From NCBI RefSeq assembly GCF_048128805.1, contig NC_135997.1, positions 17,196,116-17,260,115 of the forward strand: 64,000 nucleotides of DNA, written 5' to 3'. Of the stretch, positions 12,890-25,191 are shown in pieces. The translations under genes were made by a program, and so were the position numbers. A model generated the notes under the pieces. It saw nothing but the letters and a program-made list of their open reading frames with translations. It had not been told where the DNA came from and made no database searches. The DNA is from Centroberyx gerrardi. Taxonomy: Eukaryota > Chordata > Actinopteri > Beryciformes > Berycidae. Numbering within the stretch: position 1 is the first letter of the stretch; each line of letters opens with the position of its first letter.

Positions 12890-13040
12890 ACAGCGTAGAC
12901 CAGTTATTATTATTATTATAATTATTATTATTAGTGGTGGTTTTGGCTGGTCATGCTGGTCTTTTTGGACACTTCCAGGAATCGATGCTACTGGGCTAGT
13001 TAGCTGGTCAGGCTGGCCAACCGTTTAAACAGCCCTAACA
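12890..13040. repeat. Fish-wide 'gctggtcaggctgg' repeat fragment
   Basis: It starts near CCCTGTTGAAAAAAACAGC, contains an (ATT)n tract at 12905-12932 and ends with AGCTGGTCAGGCTGGCCAAC. This matches, from memory, a small non-autonomous repeat common in teleost introns. The family name is uncertain. Confidence 0.5.
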
Positions 13041-13265
13041 TAAAAGTTAATAAATGTAAGTAGAAAAATGGGATAGTGCATTGTGTTTGTAACAAAATTG
13101 GATCTTGCATTATGTCGGTGACAGTGCTAGCAAAAAACTCAGTGGCACCTACTGATTACTGTATTGGAGGAGTTGGCCAGTGAAACAAGACTAAGAAGAA
13201 AATCGGACAAGCAAGCTTGTCTTTATTGTGTCACACAACACACCACAACACTTGCATGCAGCGAC

Positions 13266-13267
<2 letters not shown>

Positions 13268-13322
<55 letters not shown>
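13268..13322. repeat. (AC)n microsatellite
   Basis: About 27 AC units. Downstream sequence (CTCTGCATTTGACCCATCC) resembles a common fish interspersed repeat, so the microsatellite probably sits inside or beside an old insertion. Confidence 0.9.
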
Positions 13323-13325
<3 letters not shown>

Positions 13326-13668
13326 CTGACGGTGGTCGGTGAAATTCAGTCTCTGCATTTGACCCATCCAAGGCATGTCCTTCCTCCAGGGGGCAGCCAG
13401 GAGCAGACTAGACGTGCCTAGTGGTGGCTAAACCATTCTGGTCTGAAATGAAATATAATATATATACCAAAATTGACTACATTGTTGAGTGATGAGCAGA
13501 GCCAGAGGTCAAATTACCCAAGAAGGTCCAATTCAAAGGCTTATCTCCAAATCGATCGTGTGAAATTCTTGTTAACTGACAGCATTTACAGTTTTGATCT
13601 TTAGTGTTAATAAAAGGCCTATTCATTGCCAACATTATGATTCACATTGTTTCTTTGATTTGTTTGTT

Positions 13669-13738
13669 GTCTTTGGTGCCAGGTGATGTCACCTTCTACA
13701 GAGTACAACAGGTGGTGACATCACCTGGCACCAAAGAC
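13669..13738. repeat. Perfect 25-bp inverted repeat (hairpin), CCPG1 intron 1
   Basis: Bases 13669-13693 are the exact reverse complement of 13714-13738, with a 20-base loop. The arms contain GGTGATGTCACC, which is itself nearly palindromic. Confidence 0.95.
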
Positions 13739-14721
13739 CAGCCAATAGCAGATGGCAATTTCAGTAGCATGCTTTGTACCTATAGATGTCAGGCTTTACA
13801 CAGATTTGGGTTTGGTGTTTAGTTTAACATTTTGTTAATTTTGTTGAACTCATCAAACTTGTCCAACTCAGACCAACCGACCTCTTGGGTTGGTCGCCAG
13901 CTGTGGCTGCTGCCACTTGCTGGCCCAGCCAAAAATAGAAGCAGTAATAAAATGATTATAGTCAAACAGTCCAACAGATTTTATCACCACACTTGCTCTA
14001 TCATCTTGCCTTTTTTGAAATTGCTACAATGTTAACATGTGGTCAGAACAAGCTGACAGACATATAGAAAATAAAGGACAAAGTAACAGTGACATCACTG
14101 GTCTGTTTGAAGCCTGGGAAGTGGGATTTCTTTCTATATTATGGATGTTTTTTGTAGCTATGCTTTTTATTTTAGCTTGTGTCCAAGTAGTGTGTATAGT
14201 TCACTGATTGCCCCACAGCTCTGAAAATCTTTTGTGCACAACTGGCCTTGATTTCTTAGGTCAAAGAGCAAACTTAAGCTTACAGTAATCAGAGGCCTGG
14301 AAGTGGGATTCCAGTGCACCGACATGTTGCAGTTTAGCAGCCAGAGTTTGAGCAGCAGAGTAAAAGGGTGGAGGCAGGGTGAAGCCCACAACTGCAGGAC
14401 AAGCCAGCCCATATTGCCTTATATGTGACGCCTGGCAGTTTGCCACTGCCAAGACACTCCCCCTTCCATACACTGAAATTTGCGCAATTCCTACTCACAC
14501 AATTATGCAAGGGGAGACATGTAGGTATAATATGTATGAACTTTTCGGCTTGTGTCATATCATTGACCTACTTTATGTTTAGGCATATTGCTCAACATCT
14601 GAACTCACTAGGCATTTCAGTCTTTAAAAAAAATATTCATCATCATAACACATTGTAGTCTACACAGTAACTAACCTTTTTTTTTTCCTGTAGATCCTTT
14701 TATTGCTGACAACTGACAGCA

Positions 14722-17700
14722 ATGTCGGAGACCTCGAGTGATGCAGAGTCTTCTTGTGGCTGGACTATTATAAGTAATGAGGTATGAATCATGTTTCTTG
14801 ATCTCTGATCCCACCCATCTTCATTTAATTATTATTTTATGTTTTTAAGGTGGTGGGGAGGGGGGTTGCTTGTGTCCATGTAGCATGTATAGTCCACTGA
14901 TATTACATTGTGTACATGACACCCTTTCTCATGGTAAAACATCCTGAAAACTCAAAATATAGTTATGAGCACAGAAGCAACATGGAGTCTACTGTAGCAC
15001 AACATGTTATCGATAAGGATGGAGTATGTCTGTCTTATGTCTGTATGTCTTAGACATAAATCTATCACCAATTATCTAAAAAGGTTGGGCTCATAAATTA
15101 GATTTTTCTAATACCTTCATTCTCGCCCAGTTGTAATTTATGTCTGCAATTGTGTTGTAGGGTTCAGATATTGAGACCCTGGGCCCGGAGGCGGCAGTGG
15201 AATATGGGACTGAGCTGCTGGAGAGTCCTGCTGTGGAGCCGCAGCTGCAGGACCCACCTGCCTCTCTGCCTGGAGGTAAGGATCATCAGATGCTCAGTCG
15301 TCCCCTTATTGGGCATATATACAGGGACATATACAGGGGGTAGACAAAATAACAGCAAATGACAAAACAGCAACATGAAAAATGACTACATATTAAGTTT
15401 AATGCCAGTTAGCAGTATGTGTCAGCTTTAAAAGAGGTCTGGCCATCTCCTCTCTGTTATGTGAGCAGGTATTGACATTACGTTCTTCCATTTCAGCTGG
15501 GTGTGCCGAAGAGAGGGGCGGTGACTCCCATGACGACACTCTGAAAGAACAAACCTTAGACGAGACACTGTCTGCTGCTGAGGTGAGAAGACCATGAAAA
15601 TAATCTGCAGGGTTTTCACTACATTCTGCTGAAACCCCATGACGCCCTCTTGCCAGTCTCTGTACCAACCATCTTGAACGTATCCTCTCCAGGCTGGAGG
15701 TGGCACCGCGGGGAAAGAGCATGTGACACTGTGGTCCTCCAGTGACCACTCAGACATTGTGACTTTAGGGGACATGAAGGACGATGAGCATGCAGCAGTG
15801 GAGGAAGAGGCAGCAGCCAATGAGCAGTTCTACCTGGGCACCTCCTCCAGCAGCCAGTACGCCTTCTCCGCTGCCGAGACTGGTAGGACTGCAGCACTAC
15901 ACACTCTGTACTATATAACACAATAACGTCCCTATGTTCTCATTAGACAAGCGGATTTGATTTCCACTTACAGCCAAAATTCCAGTAGTAGCACAGGGAC
16001 ACAAAGCGACGGCAAAGAGAGAAACACTGCAACACAAAACATTTCTCCCCCTGCCTGTTTTTCCCTTCCCAAAGCAGGTTTGACGTTGAATCAGTGGACG
16101 CTTCCACAGAGTCTGTGGAAGTTAGGCTACCATCTGAAAAGCCAGCTGTCTGGAAGCCGCTCTCTCCCAGGTGGCCTAATTGATATTGGAGTGAATATGA
16201 TAGTATGCTCATCTTGCTCAGCAATGTGCAGAGCTAACCCCGATAAATTGCTGCCAGGAACAAATGCTGTCTGATGGTGTCTAGTGACTAGTTGTGCTTC
16301 TTTTAAAGCATGTTGCAACTGCCAGTGGGGAAAGAAAATCGTGTGTGGTTTCACTCACTCTTTCTCTAAATGTGTGTGCATGTGTGGGTCTTTTTTTAGG
16401 TCTGTCTGACTAAGATTATAAGTGTTATTAATATCTAAATATTAATTTGAGAATTGATAAATGTTATTCCCATGGTCTAGGGCACAGATTTGTGAACATC
16501 AGAAGTTCTCAAAGCCAGAAACCAGAAAACTAAGATAACTTGTTTTGTGTGTTTGATACTTTTGTGCATGTGCAAATTTTTAGGTGTGAATTTGGTGAAA
16601 CCATGCAGTTTTTCTTTTTGGAGAATTGAGATAATACCATCAACAAACCATACAGTAATCAGAGGGAGAGTAGAATTTGGGAGCACCGTTGTTTTTCCAT
16701 TTTGGTTTGGTTTAATTTGAATCTGTTTTGTATTGGCTGCCTTCTGCTTAATGTATTCGAAAGCATTTGAGAAACACAGTAGTGAATAAAGACTTGTTAG
16801 GAATATTTATTTGTCCATTCTGATCATAAATCGTGTTACTGAATCAATTTATTGTTGTGGTCATATTTCAAGTGGTATTTGTTTTGTGCACGATTGAATT
16901 ACTTATGCATGGTTTCCAAGCATGTTAAGTTTGTTTGGACTTCTTCATTAATTCATTTTCAACATGTAACCACTGCAAATTAAATTATGTGTTCTGCTGT
17001 AGTTTTCCCAGTGCAGCAGCCTGCAGTGTCACACTCCAGCAGCAGTGAGGATGAGGCAGTGGAGAGCGCCACGCCTGTTGTACGGAGACGGAGGTTGAGG
17101 AAGAATACCACCAGCGTCGCAACGGAGCCTGAGGAAGAGGCACTGGAGTCTGGCCCAAGTGAGGAGGAGGAGGAGGTCGGAGAGGAGGTGCAGCAGGAGG
17201 AGCAGGCTGAAGTACAGCCCACTGCCCCCCCACTGCAAGGCCACATCGGTGGCATCCTCAACAAATGTATCCTGCTGGCCCTCGTCATAGCCATCAGCAT
17301 GGGTTTTGGTCACTTCTATGGTAAGAGACTTGCCGTATAGAATTGGAAGAATCCACCGATGTTATTGCTGATGCAGAAAATGCGCTTATAATAGAAAGTA
17401 AGTAGAATGGAATGCACTGTATCCTAATTTGCAAAATTGCTGAAGATGAAATACAGAAATAACTAATTGCTCAAACTTGATCAAGTTGAATGGGAAGCAT
17501 CTGTGAATAGCTATCTTCAAGTCATCCCCATAGATTTTCAATGGGATTCAAGTCTGGGTTTTGGCCGGGCGACTCAAGACTTTAACATTCTTGTTCTGAA
17601 GCCATTCTCTTATTTATTTTACAGGCACAGTCCAGATTCAAGAGAGGCAGAAAACCGTGGAGAAAATCAGAGAGAATGAGCTTGGTGATGTCAGGGATTT

Positions 17701-20197
17701 GCTTCAACAGCGTTTGAAAGAACATATTTTCACAAGCCAGGTCAGTGACATGAAGTTTAACTGATAAGCCAACAACTCATAAATCATAATAAACTCATTC
17801 GCAGCTGAATGTAACAATACTCAGTCAGTCCATTTTGCACCATGCTTGTGACTTGTCTGTCTTGCATAAAATGCATCTTATTTATATCTATATTTCATTT
17901 ATATTATATAATCAAGCTAAACTATTATGAAAATGAACTAAATTAAGCATATAATTGAAAATAGTGTGCTCCAGTATTTCCTTTGGGTTAGTCTACATGA
18001 AGTGGCCCAGAGGCTCTTATTTACATGACGGTCCTATTTTGGAAAGCACCTGTTCTCCCTGTTTGGAAATGCTGAAGCTCGTGAAATCCCCTTTATTATA
18101 TGAACACTGAAGTTTAAGACTCCGCTTTAAGCGAGTGGAGCTTCTCACCAGAGTGCTTGTGCTCACATTGGTGATGGTGTTTCCACACATTTAGAGAGTG
18201 ATTGAGAGAGCAGACCGAGATGAGCGCGACATAATGGAGTCACTCCCAGGAATAATGGAGAAGGTTACAAACGAGAACCAGGAGCTCAGATTCAAGCAGG
18301 CGCAGATTCAGGTAACCTGCAAGTCCATGTTGCACTTTGAAGACATAAAGCAAATACAGAATAAATATAAATGTTATAACAAATTATGTTTTGGGAGGAT
18401 ACTATGAGTTTCAAATCATTGCTGCAACAAAATACAATTTGCTGCTGCATTTTGTTTTATTGTTCACCTCCTTAGAGGCAGAATGATTGTTTTCATTCAG
18501 TGAACATTTTGACCCAAAAATGAATCACCAGTTTAACCACGACTTTTATGAGCCATAATTCGTTCCTGTCCCCAACCTTTTCCCAATAAGGCCCAGAGGG
18601 AAGACCTGGAAATGCAGCTGAAACAGATGACTGAGGAGAGGACTAACATGGCATCTTGGCAGCAGAAGTTGACAGCTGAGAACCAGCTGTTGAAGAACTC
18701 CCTGGATCGTGAAGAAAAGTCCCTGTCCACCTTGCAGGAGGAACTGAGAAACCTGCGCTCCAAGATCAGAGACCTCGAGGACAGAGGAGCTGGCGCCGAC
18801 TCCTTACTGTCGGAAAACCAGAGGCTGAAAGACCAGCTGGAGGAGGAGAAGCAGCTGATCCGGAGCTTCCGAGGCCAGAGGGAAAGCTTGATGGCCGAAA
18901 TCCAGACACTGAGGAAGGAGCTTCACAAGGAGAGGATGGATACAGACCAGCTGAGGAAAGAGTTGATTCAGCTGAGCAGTCACAGCACTGCGGCCGGAGA
19001 GGAAGCCAACGCAGAGACAGAAGAGCTACAGTCCCGTCTGATGGAGCTGGAAAAGAAACTCAGCTTTGAGCAGCAACGCTCTGACCTGTGGGAGAGGCTG
19101 TACGTGGAAACCAAAGAAGAGAGGGCCAAAGGAGACACTCAGTCCAAAGTTAAAAAAACAAAAGATGGCATGGCAGGGAAGGTGAAAGAGACATTTGATG
19201 CTGTCAAGAACTCTACCAAGGAGTTTGTTCACCACCACAAGGAGCAGATCAAGAAAGCCAAGGAGGCTGTGAAGGAGAACCTGAGGAAATTCTCTGATTC
19301 TGTCAAATCAACCTTCCGCCACTTCAAGGACTCAGCCTCGACTTTCATTAACAAGGCCAGAGGGTCTTACAGCAGGAGATCTGGCGAAAAGGATGCAAAG
19401 GAGTCATGGCAGCACAGGTCCCACAAGCCGCACCACAGACACCCACACAAACCCACAGACGACTCTTTCCAGAGCAACCACAACACTCGAAAATCAGGGA
19501 GTAAAGTTCAGGAAGATCAGGACGCCCACAAAACCGCTCCCAAGGGTTGTTCTGGGGTTTTCGACTGTGCCTACCAAGAATCCATGAGCCTCTTCAACAT
19601 AGCCATGGAGCCGATAAGAGCGGACGAGTTCCACCAGCTCCTTCAAAGCTACCTCCAGCAAGAGGTCGACCACTTCCGCCACTGGAAAGAGCTGGAGAAA
19701 TTCATCAACAACTTCTTCCGTAACGGCGTGTTTATCCACGACCAGATGCTGTTCACAGACTTTGTCAGTGGCGTGGAAGACTACCTGGAGGACATGCATG
19801 AGTATCACGGCCTTGATGATGACGTGTTCGAAGACCTCGACGAGTACGTGTACAGGCACTTCTTTGGAGATACTTACTCAAAAAACTACGGTCCAAGGTA
19901 AGCCTCCTCCCTTCTTCCATAATAATGCTCCAAGTTCTGCATATTTTATATGAGTGCAAAACACATCACTCTGATACTTGGCCATTTACTTTTTATCTGC
20001 AATCCCACAGCAGGCCTTTTGACAGACCAGACGCTAAAGAGGAGCCCCGGGTGAAGCAGCAGCAGCGTAAGCAGCAGAAGGCTCGCCCCCGACCACAGAG
20101 AGAGAAGAAGTGGAGCAGATCAGGAAGGAACGCAGACAGACACATGGCTGACGTCAAAATAGAGCTGGGCCCTATGCCGTTTGATCCAAAATATTGA
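14722..20197 (+). CDS. ccpg1: Cell cycle progression protein 1 (CCPG1), ER-phagy receptor
   Basis: Nine coding exons: 14722-14781, 15161-15275, 15497-15582, 15693-15882, 17003-17320, 17625-17740, 18195-18311, 18591-19897 and 20011-20197. They sum to 2496 bases, or 831 residues (human about 757). The cytosolic N-terminus starts [18 protein letters not shown]14-I17 is the LC3-interacting motif seen in human CCPG1. GSDIETL and HSDIVTL match the two FIP200-interacting regions. Residues near 240 form the single membrane helix ([19 protein letters not shown]). A luminal coiled coil follows ([19 protein letters not shown]), then a conserved C-terminal domain ([47 protein letters not shown] end). In mammals CCPG1 is a UPR-induced ER-phagy receptor. 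The start is the only ATG in the exon and matches human. Confidence 0.96.
15325..15400. repeat. DNA-transposon fragment with 'agacaaaataa' end
   Basis: CAGGGGGTAGACAAAATAAC resembles the end of the larger copy at 27197 (CAGGGGCTGGACAAAATAAT). It is probably a short relic of the same element in a CCPG1 intron. Confidence 0.4.
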
Positions 20198-21012
20198 AAA
20201 ATATCTACATAGGCTTAACCTGATCATAGTTGCAAATTCTATTTTTGGTTTTATTTAGATTGAAAGTCCTTTTTTTTGTAATTTTGCACAAAGTTAACTT
20301 TTTAATGCTACTGAATGTCCTCAAGCTTTTTGTGTTTAGTGAAGTAATCCTAACTAGGTTAGAGTGTAAAATGTGGCATATTTTTTATGTCGTGCAAATA
20401 ATGCTACTTGCATTTAAATTATTGTGGTAAGAATGGAACTAGAGCATTATGCGGGAATACAGGGCAGGTGGCAGCCAACTTCAGTGTGATCTTCAGGACT
20501 ATCAGGACAGCAGTTAGATCAGTTTGGGATTTTTTTTTTTTGAAAGATTTTACAAGCTGTGTAATATTTACAAACTTATCTATGAGTGCATTTAAGAAAT
20601 GTGGACATGAATCAGTCTTAGTTATGTTATTTTTGTGGCCAAATCACTATGGACCTGCTGAAGATTTCATGTTGAAACACCATGGATCTTACCCTCAACC
20701 ACATGACTGTCATTAAACATGACAACTGTCATTAAAAATGACTTGGGGAAAAATGTTAATTGGAAACATAACTGTTGTGGACTGTTAAACCTAGACAAAA
20801 ATGCAATGTAATGATGTAAGTCATATTTTGGATGTTTCTGTTTTCAGCCCCATAATTGTTTTATTTGCTGCTACAAGGACAGCTTTGTTTGACATGGTTG
20901 CAGTTTGCTTTCAAAGTTAAATGCTGTTTTCTAACATTCCACATATAACTCGTTTTTACTGGAGCTGGCAATTTAATTTGACATTTAGATGTGTTGGAAA
21001 AAAAATGTTTCC

Positions 21013-21019
21013 CAATAAA
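21013..21019 (+). terminator. ccpg1: Probable CCPG1 poly(A) signal
   Basis: AATAAA about 820 bases after the CCPG1 stop. The next gene, PIGB, reads toward it and has its own reverse-strand signal near 21122, so the two 3'UTRs end within about 100 bases of each other. Confidence 0.55.
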
Positions 21020-21121
21020 AAGTAAGTTCACCATGACTAAATTTGATCCTGAATAATAATCTTTCACAAGTTTGTCTGACCAGTGACATTTTAAAAATCA
21101 TAACATTTCAGCTGAAAAGAT

Positions 21122-21127
21122 TTATTT
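21122..21127 (-). terminator. pigb: Probable PIGB poly(A) signal
   Basis: TTTATT on the + strand is AATAAA on the - strand, 64 bases beyond the PIGB stop codon. This gives a very short 3'UTR. Confidence 0.5.
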
Positions 21128-21190
21128 CAGAAGCAAATATCATGAAACATTCTCAATAAGGAAAATAAATTGTCATTGTTCCAGAGTCTG

Positions 21191-24100
21191 TCAGTGCCTT
21201 TCATAAATAAAGATGCTTCCTCCAACTCTTCCCTCAGGGAAATGAGTATGAAATATCTCTGCTGTCCTCACAAATTTATTCCCTTCCAAAAACGCAGAGA
21301 TTTCCTGGAATGGTAAAAAAAACCAAATGGTAAAATAAGCACAATTATAAGACATTTCCACAAATTATATAACTGTGCAGAATTACCACCTATAAAACAT
21401 CTTACCTTTTCCAAAACATCAAACAAAACCAGGTGAGTCGGCAGAGAGGACTTGTATGGAAATGAAATCCTCAGCCAATTTAGAGGTTCGTCAAAGAATC
21501 TCGCAGCTTCTTCGACATAACCCTCTTCTCCGAGATCTGGAGGACACTCGAGGAACCTCATCCTTATTGGGCAGTGGATGTGGCTGCAAGGAGAACGGAC
21601 CGTCAGGTGCTGCATTTGACTGGCAGGTGTATCCTGATCAAATTATGAGTTGACGGCATTCAAGTGGGTTCTTTAGGTTGGAAAAGTCGGGTCAAGTAAG
21701 ATCCAAGGTAGCAAATTCAACTATATGAGTGTGGCATAAGATAATAATCATTACCATTAAGCAATTTATTTTCCAAATCTGTATTTTGAAAATGCAAAGT
21801 AAATATATTTTCAATACATTTTTGCCACAAGTATTTTGTAGTTTTTTTGATACAATTTTGTGAAGGAATATTTAAACAACAGGAATTATTTTGTTATTAC
21901 TCTAGATTTGTGCATTTAATTGAGCTCAGTTCGAAGCAGGTACGGCTGCATATGAAGGACGCAGGAGAATTTGAAGTGGACAGCAGTGGCACTGAATTAT
22001 AAGCATGAGAAATATCAGAAACACTTCAATTTTAAATAACACAACTCTCCCATGGAATTAAAAAATACCGAACCCCCATTCAAGTTCCATTGTGCAGCTC
22101 CTAACTTGCAAACTGTCCCACTGGTCTGGAGCAGCGTACCTGTAGAAGGGAGTGGAGTGACAGGGCATGAGGAAGAGGACGTCTGGCTGGGGACGGGCCG
22201 GGACGCTGCTGATGTCACACACTGTCTGCAGACGGCTCATGACATCCAGAGTGCCTCGCTGGTGTATCAGGCCGGTATACAGAGCTGGAAACAAGTTGGT
22301 CACCAGCAAGCCGTAGGCAGCAGCTCGCCTCCACGTTTTCAAATTTGCCAAAGATATACCTGTAGTAGCCATTGAGCACAAAAAAAACAAACATACGATC
22401 AATATAAATGTCTTGTCTGGCTGTTCATGACCATGAAAAACTAGACTTTTAATTTGAAATCAGGCACTTACCACAAAACACCATGCAAAACGGCAGAACA
22501 GGATAGATGAATCTGAACTCCTTGTGAGGAAGCAAACTGGATAAAAGAATTCAATATGTCAGTTTGTCTTTATAAAGTGTCTACACTACATGTAACCAGG
22601 GGTAAAAACACAAATACTTTACCTGTAAACCATTATTGTCCAGACTAGCGCTACCAGCAGTATTCTGTATCTTTTTGAAGCTACGGTGCATCCATGAAGG
22701 AAGAAGGGAAGATGAGGACCGATCACAACTGCAAACCCCTGAGTGAAGTACCAGTGCCAGGGATGGGAGCCGTAGAACTCAGCCACACCATGCAGGACGT
22801 TAAACTTCAGGAAGTTGAACTGCACCAGAGTCCACTGTCAAACAGAGGACTACTGTTAGATATGCACTTGACTTCAGAAGAGGCAATTCAATTATTGCAA
22901 TTCACAAATTACTCAGACTCAATTCATAGTATTCTGTTACATCGACACACAGCCCTCTTGGTAGGAAAATAACAGCTGATTGTAATAAATTAAAAGGTGA
23001 TTATAATCAAATGACAGCCAATGAGCTGTGTATATGGTAAAACGCCATATTGGTAGGAAAAGCATGTAACATCATGGGAATACTATAAATAGTTCTTACC
23101 TTGTCATAGAACAGGCAGTCAATTAATGTTGAGATCCCAACAGTCAAAGCCCTGCAAATGAGACAGAGGATTATGGAATACAGATAAAAGGAGAAACTGC
23201 AGAAGAAGCAGAGTGAAAGTACGAACCCGATGGGAACGCAGCGGCGAGTAATGAGTCTGAGCTTGTTGTCTTCCTGCCAGAAATGGTAGATCAGCAGAGG
23301 AAGCCAAACGATCAGGGCTGTCGGGCGAACGATGACTGCCAAGGCGACCAGGCTCAAATATTTTTTACTGCAAAAAAAAAAAAAAACATCAACAATGGTT
23401 TTGTATACAATCTATTTTGGAGATGAATGTGATTCAAAATGAGAAAGGTTAAACGTTCAGTGGGCTCCGACCTGCTGTGTGTTTTGGAGCCTGGCAGGGG
23501 AAAGTAAAACAGAGCCAGAGTAGTGAGCGTCGTCTCCATGGTGTTGGTCATGGTCCGGGTGCAGCAGAACCACGAGAACCAGGAGCAGAGGTGGCAGAAG
23601 AACTGGAGACGCAAACAAGATGAAACAGAGGGTTAAGACTCCATGAAACAACACAAAACACTTCAGTCCTTACACTCAAGCCATAAAATATAAAGCAAAA
23701 GGGGGCTTAACAAAAAAGGTAAATATTTAGAATTAACTTCTGCATGGATGAAAGTATGATACACCAATATGTTTTCTTTGTTGCTCATTATGTTTTGCAT
23801 GCTTTACACCTTCCTTTTGTTTATTTTCTATTTACGGAATACATTCTCTTCATTTTCCTCTTCATTGATGCTTTATATTTAAGTTTTGAGTGCAAGGACT
23901 TTAGCTTTTTGATAAAAAACAAAGTAAGACGATGCCTGTGTATCTTGCAAATGCAGAAGCCCTGAATGGAATCAAAACAGACAAAAAGGGCAGTTTGGTG
24001 AATGAGATGAATTGGAACATAAACAGGCTAAATCTTTACCGTCCACTTTGCAACATCTTGATTTTCCAGTGTTTGGATGAGCAGGTAAAACTTCACATCT

Positions 24101-25191
24101 GCAAACGCAGCCAGCAGAGCTTGAATTATTCGTGGAAGCCAAATCTGCAGAACCGGTCAGACCAGGTTTAGTGAAACAACGTGACCACAAGAAATTAATC
24201 TGGTCATAAATATGCTGATAAAAAAAATTGTCTTAAGTAGTGAAAGATATGGACTTACCAAGAGATAAACTGAGTCATAGTTTATAAAGTGTAATATCTT
24301 GTATATGAATGCAAAGAGGAGCGGGTAGGAGAATCCTCTTATTCCTTCCTTCCATTCCCAGGTCAGATACCCATAAGTGAAACTGTCAAGGTTGTAACAG
24401 CATAATAGTAACAATTATTTAAACATATAATAATAATATTAATGACCAATAGTGCGGAAACGATTAGTCGATTAATCAATTAGTCAGTCAACAGAAAATG
24501 TATCAATTTTGATAATAAATGAATCGTTTTAGTAATTTATCAAATTGCTATGATTTGCTTGCTTTTCTCCATTTGATACCATTACAAAATGAATACTTTG
24601 GATTAATGGCTACTGGTCAGACTAAGTAAGCAGTTTTAAGACATCACTTTGGGCTCTGGCATTTGTTTTACATTTTATAGGCTAAATGATTAATTGATTC
24701 ATTTGATTAAGTTGCATCCCTAATAACCAGTAATAGCAGCACAGTCACAGAGATTATAATCACATTACTTTTCCCCAAAGGATATTTGAAAACCATATGA
24801 TGGGAAACCTCCAGGGACTGCCAGTACTCATCAGGGACGAAGCTGGTCTGGACCAGGAAGCAGTTCACAAGGCGGAAAGCCACACAAAACAGAGCAACGT
24901 TGGCTCCCAAGACACCTGAGGAGTCAATAACATCATTTCAGTTTAGTTTTAAAAAGGTTTTAAGTTATCATCAGTTACCAGATAAACACACACTGGTTTA
25001 TGGAGACAATACTTGTTACCATTATCTTAATCGTTAGCATTACTTGCAGAAAATAAAATGTAACAAATAAGGGGCCCACCATTATTTAGAGGACTTGCAT
25101 CTTCCTTGTTGTATAGTTGGGATTTTCGTTTCCTCAATTTCACATCTTCAACTTTATTCCCAAAGTTTAAGCGCGCGCGAATCGTTTCCAT
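21191..25191 (-). CDS. pigb: GPI mannosyltransferase 3 (PIGB)
   Basis: Twelve exons, 5' to 3': 25080-25191, 24786-24915, 24259-24376, 24040-24144, 23472-23602, 23227-23367, 23100-23151, 22623-22834, 22472-22536, 22140-22359, 21406-21583 and 21191-21304. They sum to 1578 bases, 525 residues (human 554). The protein adds the third mannose to the GPI core in the ER membrane and belongs to the GT22 (PIG-M/ALG9-like) superfamily. Recognised blocks: [16 protein letters not shown] with the luminal PDE acidic motif, [100 protein letters not shown] and [12 protein letters not shown]. Multiple hydrophobic segments fit a polytopic protein. Intron 2 is AT-AC (listed separately). The start ATG fits the family N-terminus. 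Confidence 0.96.
24377..24785 (-). other. pigb: U12-type (AT-AC) intron of PIGB
   Basis: On the minus strand the intron begins ATATCCTTT (24785 down to 24777), the U12 5' splice-site consensus, and ends AC (24378-24377). CCTTGAC (24391-24385) fits the U12 branch site, with its adenosine about 9 bases from the exon. Joining here gives [11 protein letters not shown], identical to the human junction. No GT-AG pair gives an open frame at this junction. Confidence 0.88.
24446..24722. repeat. Fish 'AACGATTAGTCGATTAATC' MITE copy inside the U12 intron
   Basis: The left part has AACGATTAGTCGATTAATC, the middle CACTTTGGGCTCTGG, and the right part ends AAGTTGCATCCCTAA. These are landmarks of a roughly 270-bp MITE common in percomorph genomes whose consensus ends GTTGCAGCCCTAA. 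The copy is strongly diverged. Confidence 0.7.

Noticed and set aside
13164-13421. Open frames through the AC repeat
   Set aside because: His-Thr or Val-Cys runs are products of the microsatellite.
24767-24915. GT-AG splice at AAAA/GTAATG in PIGB, implying a frameshifted gene
   Set aside because: The AT-AC alternative gives the human-like junction and a whole open frame.
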